Source of the DNA: Himantopus leucocephalus
Taxonomy: Eukaryota > Chordata > Aves > Charadriiformes > Recurvirostridae
NCBI GenBank assembly: GCA_003993805.1
Contig: RSEF01000031.1
Location: 53,508,189-53,572,188, forward strand
Direction: 5' to 3'
Length of the DNA stretch: 64,000 nt
The translations under genes and the position numbers were made by a program. This document shows, one piece after another, positions 1 through 11,498 of this stretch; within the stretch, counting starts at the first letter, position 1, and each line of letters begins with the position of its first letter. The notes beneath the pieces were generated by a model. The model was given only the letters and a program-made list of their open reading frames with translations, searched no databases and was not told the origin of the DNA.

Positions 1-364
1 GAGGAGGCTCAGGGGAGACCTTATCACTCTCTACAACTACCTGTAAGGAGGGTGTAGAGGTGTGGGGGTGTTCGGTCCCTTCTCCCAAGTGACAGGTGAT
101 AGGATAAGAGGAAATGGCCTCAGGTTGCACCAGGGGAACTTTAGGGTAGATACTAGGAAAAATTTCTTCACCGAAAGGGTTGTCAAGCATTGGAACAGGC
201 TGCCCAGGGAAGGGGTGGAGTCACCATCCCTGGGGGTATTTAAAAGATGGTGGTGCAGAGGGACATGGTTTAGTGGTGGACTTGGCAGTGCCAGGTTAAC
301 GGTTGGACTTGATGATCTTAAAGGTCTTTTCCAACCTAGAAAATTCTATCATTCTATGATTATA
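1..364 (+). mobile_element. CR1 LINE, 3' end, truncated by window edge
   Basis: The sequence matches the familiar avian CR1 3' terminus. It has the reverse-transcriptase C-terminal remnant (GGAACAGGCTGCCCAGGGAA, then GTGGAGTCACCATCCCTGG) and the 3' tail CTTTTCCAACCTAGAAAATT, ending in an imperfect ATTCTATGATT octamer repeat (about 344-361). It reads on the plus strand, antisense to ADGRV1. The 101-codon frame at 62-367 is a CR1 remnant, not a gene. The copy looks relatively little diverged. Confidence 0.93.
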
Positions 365-2599
365 TGAAGGCAAATAAAATTATTTCCTGTTCATATTCAT
401 TGGAAAGAGAAGAAAACAGTGTTTCTTTATTTTTTCCTTATTTTCTCCACAGGATTTCATTTTTCAATAATTTAATTTTCTTTCAAAGAAAGTACATCTT
501 TAGCAGAGAAAATTAAATAACCGTATTCTGTTATAAATTGCTTATTTTTATAGCACAAGGTAACAATGTTATCTTATTCTTGATCTTTTTATATTAATAT
601 CTGTTCAGCATCAATTTTTTTATTAAAATGCAAGTCAACAACAACAAAAAAGCAAGTAACGAACAAAGCATGAGCATTAACAGCACTTACAAAGCTATTT
701 GATGGCCTAAAAAGATTAAACAGCCACACTTAGTATACAGAATTGAATGATCTGCATATCAAGGATTTTTTGTTCTATCAAATTGCTACTGGTTTAGGTT
801 ACAGTCTGGGCTAGAGTAAAAGATGATCCAGGATCTTCTCTCCAGCTGAGAAAATGAAACCTCGACATTGCCTTCTCAAAAGTTTTTTTTTAATATTGCT
901 TAATCACTGATGTTTTAGAGACGAAGTTGGTTTTGATATGATATCTATAAAGAAATAGCTGCCAAAGTGCATGAAGGTAGGTATTTCTGTGTATGAAACT
1001 TTTTTTAACAGTTTGCTGCTATTTGGGGGAGGCAGTTGAGGAGGCTTGGCAATATCTGAATTATGCCTAAGGGTGGACTTCATTAATTTGCACAGGAAAC
1101 TAAAAGCCCCACTGCAAATTAACTGAGATTGTCAATTTAAATAGTAAAGAAAAAAGCAAGTATATGTGAAAAACAAAAAGCTCCAGAGTACCAAGGTATC
1201 TCAACATGCTTTATATTTAAGAAACTTACAGAATGTGTTATATTGTTAGTAATGTTTTATAAACCATGGAAGCTATTATAGCATATCATTCAGAAGGTTG
1301 CCAAATGTTCTTAAAACTATATGCCTGATTACTCTCTTTAAATATTCATCAGAGTGGGACAAGGCAGTCTTTTAAATGCAAATAATGCTTTGTGCTAAGG
1401 AGAACGTACAGTTAAGGTCCCAGTCTGAGGTCTAGGAGTTCAGTGAATTCCCAATACCACCATAAATGCCTTGTGTGATCTTAAGCAGGTAACGTAATAA
1501 GAAAAACCTAATAACTAGATTGCAGTCTTAAAACGTAGCTGGCTGGATCCTGTACTGGGTCCCTACTTTGAACTAGGAGTCTGACCTCTCTGTCAGAGAG
1601 GTATTTCCAACCAGAGATGTTATAAACAGTTGTCCAAGGTGGACAATCAAGAAACAAGACAATAAGAACATGCTTCAGTGCATGTAAGGCCATGCTGGGG
1701 TGGGTCTTGGTCCCACCACCGCCACAGTCTCTCGTGGACATACTTCACAGCCCCAGCATTTTGGGCACAGCCTGCACAGAGCATGAGCTCCCATCGGCAG
1801 GGAAACACAAAAAGGGAGAAACCTTCATAAAAACTTGTGTCTTCTCGGAAGTTAGTCTTGCAATTCAGAGTTGCAGGGAGGTGTTGATATTTCATTAGTG
1901 TTCACAGTCAGAAAATTTCTTCTAGACTTTGGCATGAGACTTATCTTTTTCTTTTAAAAAACACAAATGTTTCTGATGGTAATGATGCCCTTCTTTTATA
2001 CAACAGGTCAGCAGTTGTAAGATCCACCTAAGAAGTGGAAAGACTCGGCTTCCATGCCCTCCTCAACCTGTGGGTTGGCGTGGGGGGCAGACCTATATCT
2101 CTGAACTCTAGTAACTCTTTAACATAAGGCTCTTGTGCAGTCTTTCGAGCAGAAATCAGAACTGGGATCTCCCCTCTTCTAAATAGGAGCCCCAACCATT
2201 CAGCCGCAGAGTCATGCTCCCTCTTGCTCCCTCTCTTTGACCTAAGGAATTCTGATATATTTTTTTTTCAAGTTGGCACAGCATCAAAAGGTGAAGTGGA
2301 GGGAGCCTCCCACCCAGACTAGCCCATAGCCCGGTAGTCAGGTCCCAAGATGAAATGAACCATCTTTATTCAGGCTGAGAACAGGGCATGCCTAAACACT
2401 TCACGTTAGGGTGTGTAGTGTATGTGGGACCGTACCTCCATATGAAAGTTTCACTCTTAGGAAACTGACTGTAGCTGACTGTCAACACCACTCACAAAGC
2501 CTTACTTGGACAAATGCTCTAGCGCTCTTGCTTTTAAAAATGTATTGGCACACAACCTCTATTCGGCTGTGACAAGTTAAAACCAGATTAATATATCTG

Positions 2600-3060
2600 G
2601 GTGAAAAAAACTTGAGTTTCATACGCAGGGGTTAGCATGCACTTTTTCAGCGCGGGTACTACATGTGAAATATTTATCGCTAACAGAGAGCAATAAAAAA
2701 CCTTCCCAGCCGGTCTGACGCTGCCCTGCCAAGGTCACTACATATTGCTGTTTCACACGGCTGTGACTGAATCCAAGCAGATTATAAAAATGAACCTGTT
2801 CATCGATGGGCATATGGGGAAGAGGAAAGAGGAATCAAACAGGCACCAGTTGCAATAGCAGTGGGACATTCTGCATCTCTGGCGCTGGGCTTTCCTCGTC
2901 GTCAAAGCTTGTTTGACAAAAGCCAAGGAGTGCAGCACTGTCGACAAAGTCCTGCTACAACAGCAGCGCTCAGAATGGAAAGGGAGATAAGTTGAGAACT
3001 GGCACATTATGTCTGTGGCAAACATGGCTGAAATATTAGCTCATGTGGCAACAGTTTGAA
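2600..3060. other. CpG-retaining, more GC-balanced intronic block, possible conserved element
   Basis: The block keeps many CpGs (TTTTTCAGCGCGGG, GCCGGTCTGACGCTG, CATCGATGGG, CCTCGTCGTCAAAGC, CTGTCGACAAAG) and has a base composition unlike the AT-rich DNA around it. It has no open frame that looks coding and no repeat I recognise. It could be a conserved noncoding element. Confidence 0.3.
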
Positions 3061-4138
3061 TAAATAGGAGCTGGTATGCTAAATCCTTGTGGTGTTGGCT
3101 GGTGAATACTGTTTGAGGTTTAAGGTGTGGCAGCTTTTCTTTGCAGACTCATTGGCACACGCACACTGAGCCTTATTACCTCTCATTTACTGAAGCTGGC
3201 ACACCTTGGGTTGTTTTTTTTTTTGGTTGTTGTTTTTTAAGGAAAGAAGAACTGAATCATACGAAGACAAGATGGGAGATGCCAAGTCTGAGGCACATAT
3301 GTTTGAAGTTTATGAAAAAAGAAACCAAAGAGTCAAAATCAGATCACTGTATCTCAGTAGCACACGCTGAGTGAAAAACTAAATGAGAAAAATGTTGAAT
3401 CCAAGAAGGGAAAAAAAAGATCAGATAGAAAAAAAAATACATATTTGTAGGTTCCCCTTTAAACGAGATCCCCAGCACCACTTGTTATGGATAACAAAAA
3501 TTTTTATATCCCTTATCCATTTTGGTACGTTAACACTGCTTGTTGCAGTGCTGTGCAAACTTTCTTTCCAGCCTTACTGCTTCTAATTTTCTTCTAAGAT
3601 GTGTGCTATCTTATCCAACCTGGCCATCTACGCCAAAGAACCCCTCCCAATCTCCTCACACACTAGTAACAATACCCATGCAAAGAATGAGTCAGAAAAA
3701 TGCACTTAAAATTCTCTGGCAGAGTTAACAGCTGATAATACACTGTCAAGCAAGCATCTGGATAATTTCTAAGCTCCTTTGACATCTGTGGGTCACAACT
3801 GATCGTTAAAAAGAGAGATTTTTATGAAGAACTCATGAAAAAATATACTTTTTTGCTGCAAAGGAAAAAAATAAGATGAAAAAAAAATCATATTCCAAAT
3901 TAGGAATAACCTAAAGATCATTTGAAGTGCTTTCAGAGTGCAAATGAGAGGAAAAGCATGAGAAACCTTAAACAGAAGCAATAGCTCAGGAGATTTAACT
4001 GCCTGCTGAGACATTCTCCTTTATCCCAGAGGGACACCTCAACCAACAAGTCTCTTCCTATAGTGCATAGGGTTCATATTAGTCTTTCCAGACTCAGCCT
4101 TCCATTTTTTAATAACATTGAACAAAGCCAGGTTTAGT

Positions 4139-4160
4139 CTCTCTCTCTCTCTTTTTCTCT
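4139..4160. repeat. (CT)n run
   Basis: About seven CT units followed by TTTTTCTCT in the large 3' intron. Confidence 0.85.
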
Positions 4161-5713
4161 ATAACTTTTGTCAGAAATAAATCCAAGCTTTTCATTCTAA
4201 AAATAAAACAATGAGATAAGTCTTCAAAAAATGTCTCACCAGCTCTTATTTTAGTGAGGATGTATAGCAAATTAAGAAAAAAATAGTGAGCGTTTTTTTT
4301 CCCTCAAATATACTGGGAGGCTTGCTGTTAATATAATTCCTAAATCAACATTATATTCATTTTAAGCCTATGTTCATCAAGCAATTATAGCATTATTTGC
4401 AGGTTTCAGAAGTAAAGAGAAAAATCTGCCTGTAATATATCATGTTAGGGGTTTTTTGCTATGCCATGTTTTGATTTTTGCAAAACAATATGCAGATTTA
4501 TTTCTCCCATCTAGTACTAAATAACCAAAGAATAAAAATATCATTTTGTGACCTTTACTATCCAATAAGCATTTCCTTAGAAAACATGAGAAGGAAAAAT
4601 ATCACAGTAACATCCACTAAACTAAGGCAAAATAAAGGTTAACATACTAGTGAAAGACAAAAAAAAAGCCCTGGAGAGTCAGGTATGTTCTACCTTTAAG
4701 GCAGAAGTAGACCTTGAAAAACAAAAAGAAACCCCTTCATTGCTGTTCCTTAAGGCAGAGTTAAGTGAGATTCAGAGAAGAGATTTCATAATCTTTGGGC
4801 AGAGCAAGACTGAGGGAAATCAAGGCAATAGTGACAGGGGCAAAAAAATTACACCAGTACTTGAAATTCCAGAAAAATAAAGAGTAAAATGAGTGGGTGG
4901 CCTTTACTGACAAATTAAAGATTTCTTTTCTTTACTGAAGCAGAAAATATATTTCTGGATATTGCAATGTGCGTGTCCAAAAGCAGCTGGCCAAAAGTCT
5001 GCTGAGAAAATTCTGTTGACCTTAGTTCAAGAAACTGGTATTTGGGTAAAAGTGTTCATTGGTACATATAAAATTTAATCATACATATGATATTAATCCA
5101 GTTTATAAGGGTGACTTTTGGTCTTTTTTTCTAGGCATTGAAAACATTCATCAGAACGTTTATCCCATATATAAAACCCAGTCACAGTTTCCATTACAAT
5201 TTTACTGGGAAGATTGTTTACTTCTAGACAGGAAATGCAATATACTTGACATCAAGAAGATAATTCTTATTCTGTCAGGAGTAGTTGCTTAGGACAAACG
5301 TCTGCTCCCACGGTATTTCAGTGCTGTTATAGTGGTGTGTTTAGAAAGGTAACCTTGCTATGGTGCTTCTCTCCTTCCTAAAAACTGGTTTTTCCTCAAC
5401 CAAAATATCAGCCACGGGGTAGTGGAAAGCTAAAAATTAGAAAAATAATAAAAATTATGAAAAGACTTTTCTCCTTAGCTTTCAGGTGTATCATATAAAA
5501 ATAATGGGAAAAATATTAATGCAAATGAAATATCAATTAAACTTTACATTTGCTTTACATTACTTTACAGTGCATAAAGTTTGTTAAAGGCATTTGCTAA
5601 AGGTAGCACAAAGTTACAGTTCCCTTTCGAATTCTTAGTTACCACCTTCTATTTTTGAAATTGCACTTGAGGGGGGTGTGCTGAAGTGTTCCCAAGCTGC
5701 AAGCAGCTTGAGG

Positions 5714-6235
5714 TGTACGCGGTGGGTTGACCCCAGCCAGCAGCTAAGCACTGCAGATCCACCTGCTCTGTCTCCCCACCCCGGTGAGACGGGGGAAAGA
5801 ATCAGAACAGCAAAAGCAAGAAAACTCATGCATCAAGATAAAGACAATTTGGTAAGCAAAGGAAAGGGAATAAAAACAAGTGATGAAAAAGCAACCACTT
5901 GCCACCTCCCACAAGCAGACAGATGCCCAGCCAAGATGGTCCAAGCAAGACCAACCCCCCGCCCCTCACTTTTTATTTCTAAATATGACGTTATATGGTC
6001 TGGAATATCCCTTTGGTCAGTTGGGGTCAGCTGTCCCGACTGCGTCCCCTCCCGGATTCTTGCCCAGCACCCGCCTACTTGTTGTGGGGGCAGAGCAGGA
6101 AAAATAGAAAGACTCAATGCCATGCAAGATCTGCTCAGCAACAGCCGAACACCGGTCTGGTATCAACACTGCACTATAGAGGCTGTTATCAGGAAAATTG
6201 AGCTTTTCTTGACCACACCCAATACAGTATACTGA
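5714..6235 (-). mobile_element. Avian endogenous retrovirus LTR, degenerate, probably solitary
   Basis: On the minus strand the sequence runs through GACCGGTGTTCGGCTGTTGC, GACAGCTGACCCCAACTGAC, CAAAGGGATATTCCAGACCA, an AATAAAA box, and CTGCTGGCTGGGGTCAACCC near its end. I recognise this series from LTRs common in bird genomes, from memory and not from a database. It is in the same orientation as ADGRV1. No gag, pol or env follows, so it is likely a solo LTR. The ends are approximate: I could not find a clean target-site duplication. The 185-codon plus-strand frame at 5678-6235 and the 102-codon minus frame at 5833-6141 are by-products. Confidence 0.72.
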
Positions 6236-6838
6236 AAAGAAAACCAACAGAAAGAATAAAGCACATTGGAAGTATGAGTCTTATTTGAGCTATTCAAACA
6301 TATACACAACAGTATTCAGTCTTTACATGATCACAGTCAAAACTCTGCTTTGCAAAAACACCTTAAGATAAGAAAATCAAATATATCTATAGATATACTT
6401 TTTCCTATCTCACTGCATATTAAATTGAGAAGTAGCCCAGTAGCTAGAAATCAGGCTCAACAATTTAGAAAATATGAATTCCTGACACTGACGATTTCAT
6501 AAGTGTATGTTTTTTTTATTTCTTTCCGAGCAACCTTTATTTGTAAACATTATTGTATATCTTACAGGAAGATATCATTTACCTAGGAGAGTGCACTAGA
6601 GCCTTCCTAAGTATTAAATTGTCCAATCTGATTCCTTAATTAATGATGTAACTTGTTTTATCCTATTTTTGTTACCAATAGAAACACAAGTTGGGGGAGC
6701 TTCTGCAGATAACGAGAATCAAAGGTGGAGGCGGGTGTAGAACAGGTAAAAAATACAAGTAGAAGAGATTGAGGAGAAATGCATGAACAGCACTGCACTG
6801 CTAATCTGAATGTTAAAAACTGAGTCAGTTGGGTATTA

Positions 6839-6985
6839 ATGACACACGCACATTCTGCAAAGGCACCTAGCACGTGGGTCCTTGAGAATATCGCCAGCCT
6901 GAGCTGTTACATCCCCACGGTGCCATACAGCAGCGCGCGCAAGTACTACCTGATGTTGGAAGAAGAACAGTATCGTCAGGTCTAG
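6839..6985 (+). other. Unexplained 48-residue ORF in a GC-rich patch
   Basis: An ATG at 6839 opens a frame that stops at TAG 6983-6985. The predicted peptide includes APSTWVLENIASLSCYIPTV and YSSARKYYLMLEEEQYRQV. Codons are GC-rich at third positions from about 6870 on, unlike the AT-rich surroundings, and there are several CpGs (CAGCAGCGCGCGC). I do not recognise the peptide. It could be a fragment of a processed pseudogene, an exon of another transcript on the plus strand, a conserved noncoding element, or chance. Confidence 0.25.
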
Positions 6986-9240
6986 ATGGAAACAAATAAG
7001 CCTTGCCTCTGGGTAGAACTAATTGGGCTGAGTTGAATGCGATGCTAACATCGCTGTCCAGTTCACAAGTCTAAGCCTGGTTCATCTCATGGGAACTCAG
7101 AGCTCTCTGCATTTTACTGTGTTTAACTGCATAGCTTAAAGGGCCTCTGCGTGCAGATTTAGGAACACAGTTCCATTAACCAGCCTTTCAAAGGGGAAGC
7201 TAAGATAAAATCTGATCATGTGCTGCAGAACCCTACGTGGGAAGAATAGCACTGAATAGCGATTACCTTATCAAATAAACCAAAATTCAACTCCATAAAA
7301 CTGAAAAAAGGACAAAAGCAAATGCAGCTCAGAAATTAGGTGTGAGGACTTACTTTACAGGAATTGTCTTGATATACCTTAGACTGAGTTGTAGGCTTGG
7401 ATTACATACTGTATTTGTCCCTACTTTTGAAGCAAGGCTTAGGTACCCATACAGTTGAGACAAAAAGATTCTGTTAAATCATAGTAATCTGGAGCAACAT
7501 ACAATGACATTATTTAGGTAACCAACATCATACCTGGTTAATCAAAGAACTAAATGAACAAAATCAGCATGTTCAGTTTTTTAAAACTTCTACATGGTTC
7601 ATAATCAAAAGCAAGCAGGTTGATAAATGAATAGACAACACAGTATTATTCTGTACTTAATTCTGAATATTAAGTATAAAAATAACCTTGACATTGTACA
7701 CCTCTTCTTGTGTTTAACTTTACAGCTTCTAAAAAAGAACTGAAAGTCATATCATTTCTGTTAAAAACTTTTTCATTCTGTCATGGTTTCCCTCAAACAA
7801 ATGTGACAGTCGAAAGGGAAAATTTTCAAAAAACAGAAATCCCTTAAATGTAGAAAATTTAGGATCTCTCCAAGATGCTACTGCTTATTAATTTCAAATT
7901 TCCAGCTCTAATCACTCTACAGGTCTCCTCAAAATACCAACCTCCTACCCTACTGCTACTGGCTGCAGTATCTCAATTTAAACTACACGTAGTCCTAATG
8001 TTTCTTGATCAGAGATAATCAAGACATGCCTGAAGTGAACACACCATGTTCATCTACACAATTACAGCAGACCAATGGGACAATTCAAAGGAGAAGGCTT
8101 GTTTACCACGAAATGAAGTGGTTTTGGACCTGAACGGCATCCTGCTGTGACATTTCATGGGAAAGGAGAAGACGAGCTGCTCACGTGCACCACCACAGAG
8201 AAGGCATTTTTAACAGAGCACACTAAAAGGGCTCTCACAGCATCAAAGAATACCGAGTACAGTGCCCAACAACTGGTGACCATCATTTGAAGAGTTAATA
8301 TGGGCTACCGGTTGAATAAAAAGGACATAACGGTTAATTATCTCAGCTAAATCCAAGAAGCTTATGTTGGGATTAGTGCCGGGAGTAATAGGAGTTGCAG
8401 GGAGGTATCAGAAGGAGAAAGGATTTTACAGGAGAGCAAATTACAGTACCCAGCATACAGTCGGAGCTAAGGACTAGAAATGAAGAGGCCGCAGATGGTA
8501 ATAATAAGTGAAGAAGTGAGGTGAGTTTAGACAGAGACACTGCTGAAGAAAGAAGGAAAAAAGAAATCAAGAAAATACTGAATTTCAATATATCAAGAGT
8601 GGGAAGCAGAAGAGGATGGAGTGGAGAGGTGGGTATAATGAGCTCGAACATTATACGAGCCATGGTTAAGCAGCAGCTGATCAAGACTTAAGGAAGAAAG
8701 AAAAACACGGAAAACTTCTGTAAATACTGTGGAAGGAAACCTATTGGTCCCTCTGCTCATGAAACAAGTTTTCTTTAACCTGGCAAAGAAAATTAATGAG
8801 GGTATTCTGTCCTCTTCCCTTTGAATCACTGTAGGACAATTCAGAGGAAAATGGTCCATGCCTCATGAATCTGGAATGCCTACAAGAGGCTAAGTAACTA
8901 GATCAACTATAGCGTATGTAATTAGAATCTTATCAGAAGTATGAGAGGGCATTTCTTCAACATAAATCCATCTTGGAACACACTTGAACTACTTTGAAAA
9001 CAGTTGGCATTGCAAAAAATAAGAAGCAAACACAGTCTGCAGAACAGGTGAGATTTCAGGGATAAACTGGAGAAAACCCAAGAAGGCACTAGAAGGGCGC
9101 AACCAGCAGGTTCCCACATTTGTTGATGTTGTTATAGAAAAGCTATAATAAAAAAAAAAAATTAAACATGTATGCATTCTGTAGCCTGTCATTTTGCGTA
9201 GCTTCTTTTTGTCATAAGTTACACCTGCGCTTATGTTTTC

Positions 9241-9304
9241 AGCTTAGTCTTCTAGTCTGTCTCATCTAGTTTAGTCTAGCTTGTCTGGTCTAGCCAGGCT
9301 CTGT
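9241..9304. repeat. Degenerate TAGTCT/TCTAG repeat
   Basis: The motifs TAGTCT, CTAGTCTGTCT, TCTAGTTTAGTCTAG and GGTCTAGCC recur in 64 nt, a degenerate short tandem array. A TA-rich run follows at 9336-9384. Confidence 0.6.
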
Positions 9305-9335
9305 CTTTTGCTCTCTCTTTTCTCTGTAACTGTAT

Positions 9336-9384
9336 CTATGTATATATATCTACCTCATACATATATTCTTATATATATATACAC
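9336..9384. repeat. TA-rich low-complexity run
   Basis: Interrupted (TA)n blocks (TATGTATATATATC and TATATATATATAC). Confidence 0.85.
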
Positions 9385-9945
9385 AAAGAGGTCAGATTTT
9401 AGTACGATACAGTTTAGACACACTTAGAACATGGAGAGTTTTATATACTTTACACTTTTATACTTTATTTTTCACTCACACAATGATCCCTGAGGAACAA
9501 TATTAATTCACCGAAGATCCTCAAAACACCCTTAATACAAGATCCAGTGTGAGTGTACTGCACTCAGATTTTCCCAGTTCTGAAACAGATTCCAGAATTA
9601 GATTCTGCCATCTTGAGATACTTATTTCCTAAACAGGCCTGATGAAATAAATGAACCTATTCAAATATTAACTTATAGTAAGTGGAAAAGTGACAGAAAT
9701 TGATTATTGATTATTGATATAACCCCCCTCTTTGGAACAAAACCTCAGTCAGAGGAAAACTACTTCTTTATAGTCTTAATTCAGAAAATTTATCAAAGAA
9801 GGGCAAATTTTCTAAATTTTGGCAAAAAAATTTCATTAATATCATCCTTACCAATCTAGCTGTAGGTATAATTAGGATGACTACAACTACAAAAAACTAC
9901 AATACATAACAGTGTTAGACACGTAAGAGTTTTTTCCTACAATCC

Positions 9946-9998
9946 TAGGATATTAAGGTTGTCCTAGGGATATATAAGTTGTCCTAGGATATATAAGT
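9946..9998. repeat. Tandem repeat around GTTGTCCTAGGATATATAAG
   Basis: Two close copies and one partial copy of a unit of about 22 nt, each carrying the CCTAGG palindrome. Confidence 0.8.
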
Positions 9999-11442
9999 GG
10001 TGCAACATCAAGGGAAGAAGAGCAATGCCAAGCGTACGTTAATTCTTCCTTCTTTATTAACTACACAGTGTAGAAGATGCACTCACAATTAAATACAGAA
10101 GTACCCGGTTGCCCTGTTTCTCATATTGGGATTGTATCTGCTTCTGCCACTGATCAACTGTGAAACTCAGTACTGTTCAATGGGACACTTTTATCAAGAC
10201 AGGAAATTGTCACCTGATATTAAGGCCCACAGAACAAATAAACATCACCTTAATGTCATACAATAATTTCAAAGAGGACAATGGACTGGTGAAGCTTAAA
10301 TTGTTTCCAGCTTCTTATATCACCTGAAAACTACACAATCTTCACCTTCACCAAGGGCTCGAGATCCCAAATTCACTGTCCAAACAAAAAAGTTTCCGAA
10401 TTCATACGGACAGTGGGAAATATAACACTGGATGGATGGAAAAATACAAGATTACAAAACCCCCCACAGTAATCCTTTAATGAAGGTTTTAAACTAACAT
10501 GAACCCATTAAATAATGTCACATTTAATGAGTACTTAAATAATATCATTAATAATGGAGTAATTGGACCTTTTTACAAAAAGAAAATCTATTTAACACTG
10601 TCATCATTTCCGGCAATACAAGTTACTGAATAGTGTCTTATTCTTAGTTGTTATTATTTTTTAAACATAAATAAGCCAGAAATAATGAGTGAGAGCAACT
10701 TTTCCGGGAACTGCAGCCCAACCATTTAATTTCTGTTCTGTAAAAAAAAAACCCCCACACAGTCTATCTGTGATTATATCAGGTGGGGATATAAAATTAC
10801 TATTGTGCTTGTGTTGTCTTGGAACCACCTGCAACTTTGCCAGCTGACTCAAGCAGGATGGCATTGTATGGAATTTCACAGCAATTATCACCCCAAAGAC
10901 AAAATCTACAATGAGTTTTTGCCATGTATGTGTTCACTTTCACATATGACTTAAATAGTTTATCATATGCAGTTTCATATATTATACGTTATCCATTAAT
11001 AAAATTAATTTAACATTCATTAACTAAGTCTTTACACAAAGTCATAGTTTAGACACTATGATGCCACTTAGAGAAATAGACCAATGTCAAACCAACAAAA
11101 ATTAATTTTTCTTTTATTTTGTTCAGTCAAGGGAAAAGAATTATTTTTATAATTATAAACACATGCTTCTTAGAACAATAATTTTGAAAGAAATTCTGAA
11201 TTTGAACTATTTCTATATTGACATTTCTCAAGAAATTAAATCATGATTTAATGATGAAAAACTGCAGAGTTAAGAAAAACAAATATGCCAAGCCCAGTAC
11301 CCAAATTAGTAACTTTCAGTTAGTCTAGTAACTAAGCTTGTTACTAAAGTTTCTTACCATATGTAATTTCAGTTCTGTTGTTCTACCCCATAATTTATAT
11401 GATTTAAATTACTGATCCAAGACAGCTAGACCATCTTCAGAT

Positions 11443-11498
11443 GCTTAGTTAAAAAATACTAGTTAAAAAATACTTAGTTAAAAAATACTAAAAAATAG
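11443..11498. repeat. Tandem repeat of TTAGTTAAAAAATAC
   Basis: Three imperfect copies of a 14-15 nt AT-rich unit, then a partial copy (CTAAAAAATAG). Found in the large 3' intron. Confidence 0.85.

Noticed and set aside
62..367. 101-codon plus-strand frame
   Set aside because: It is the translated 3' end of a CR1 LINE, not a gene.
5678..6235. 185-codon plus-strand open frame, the longest uninterrupted plus-strand frame here
   Set aside because: It lies across the LTR in antisense and shows no domain; the open frame comes from the LTR's base composition.
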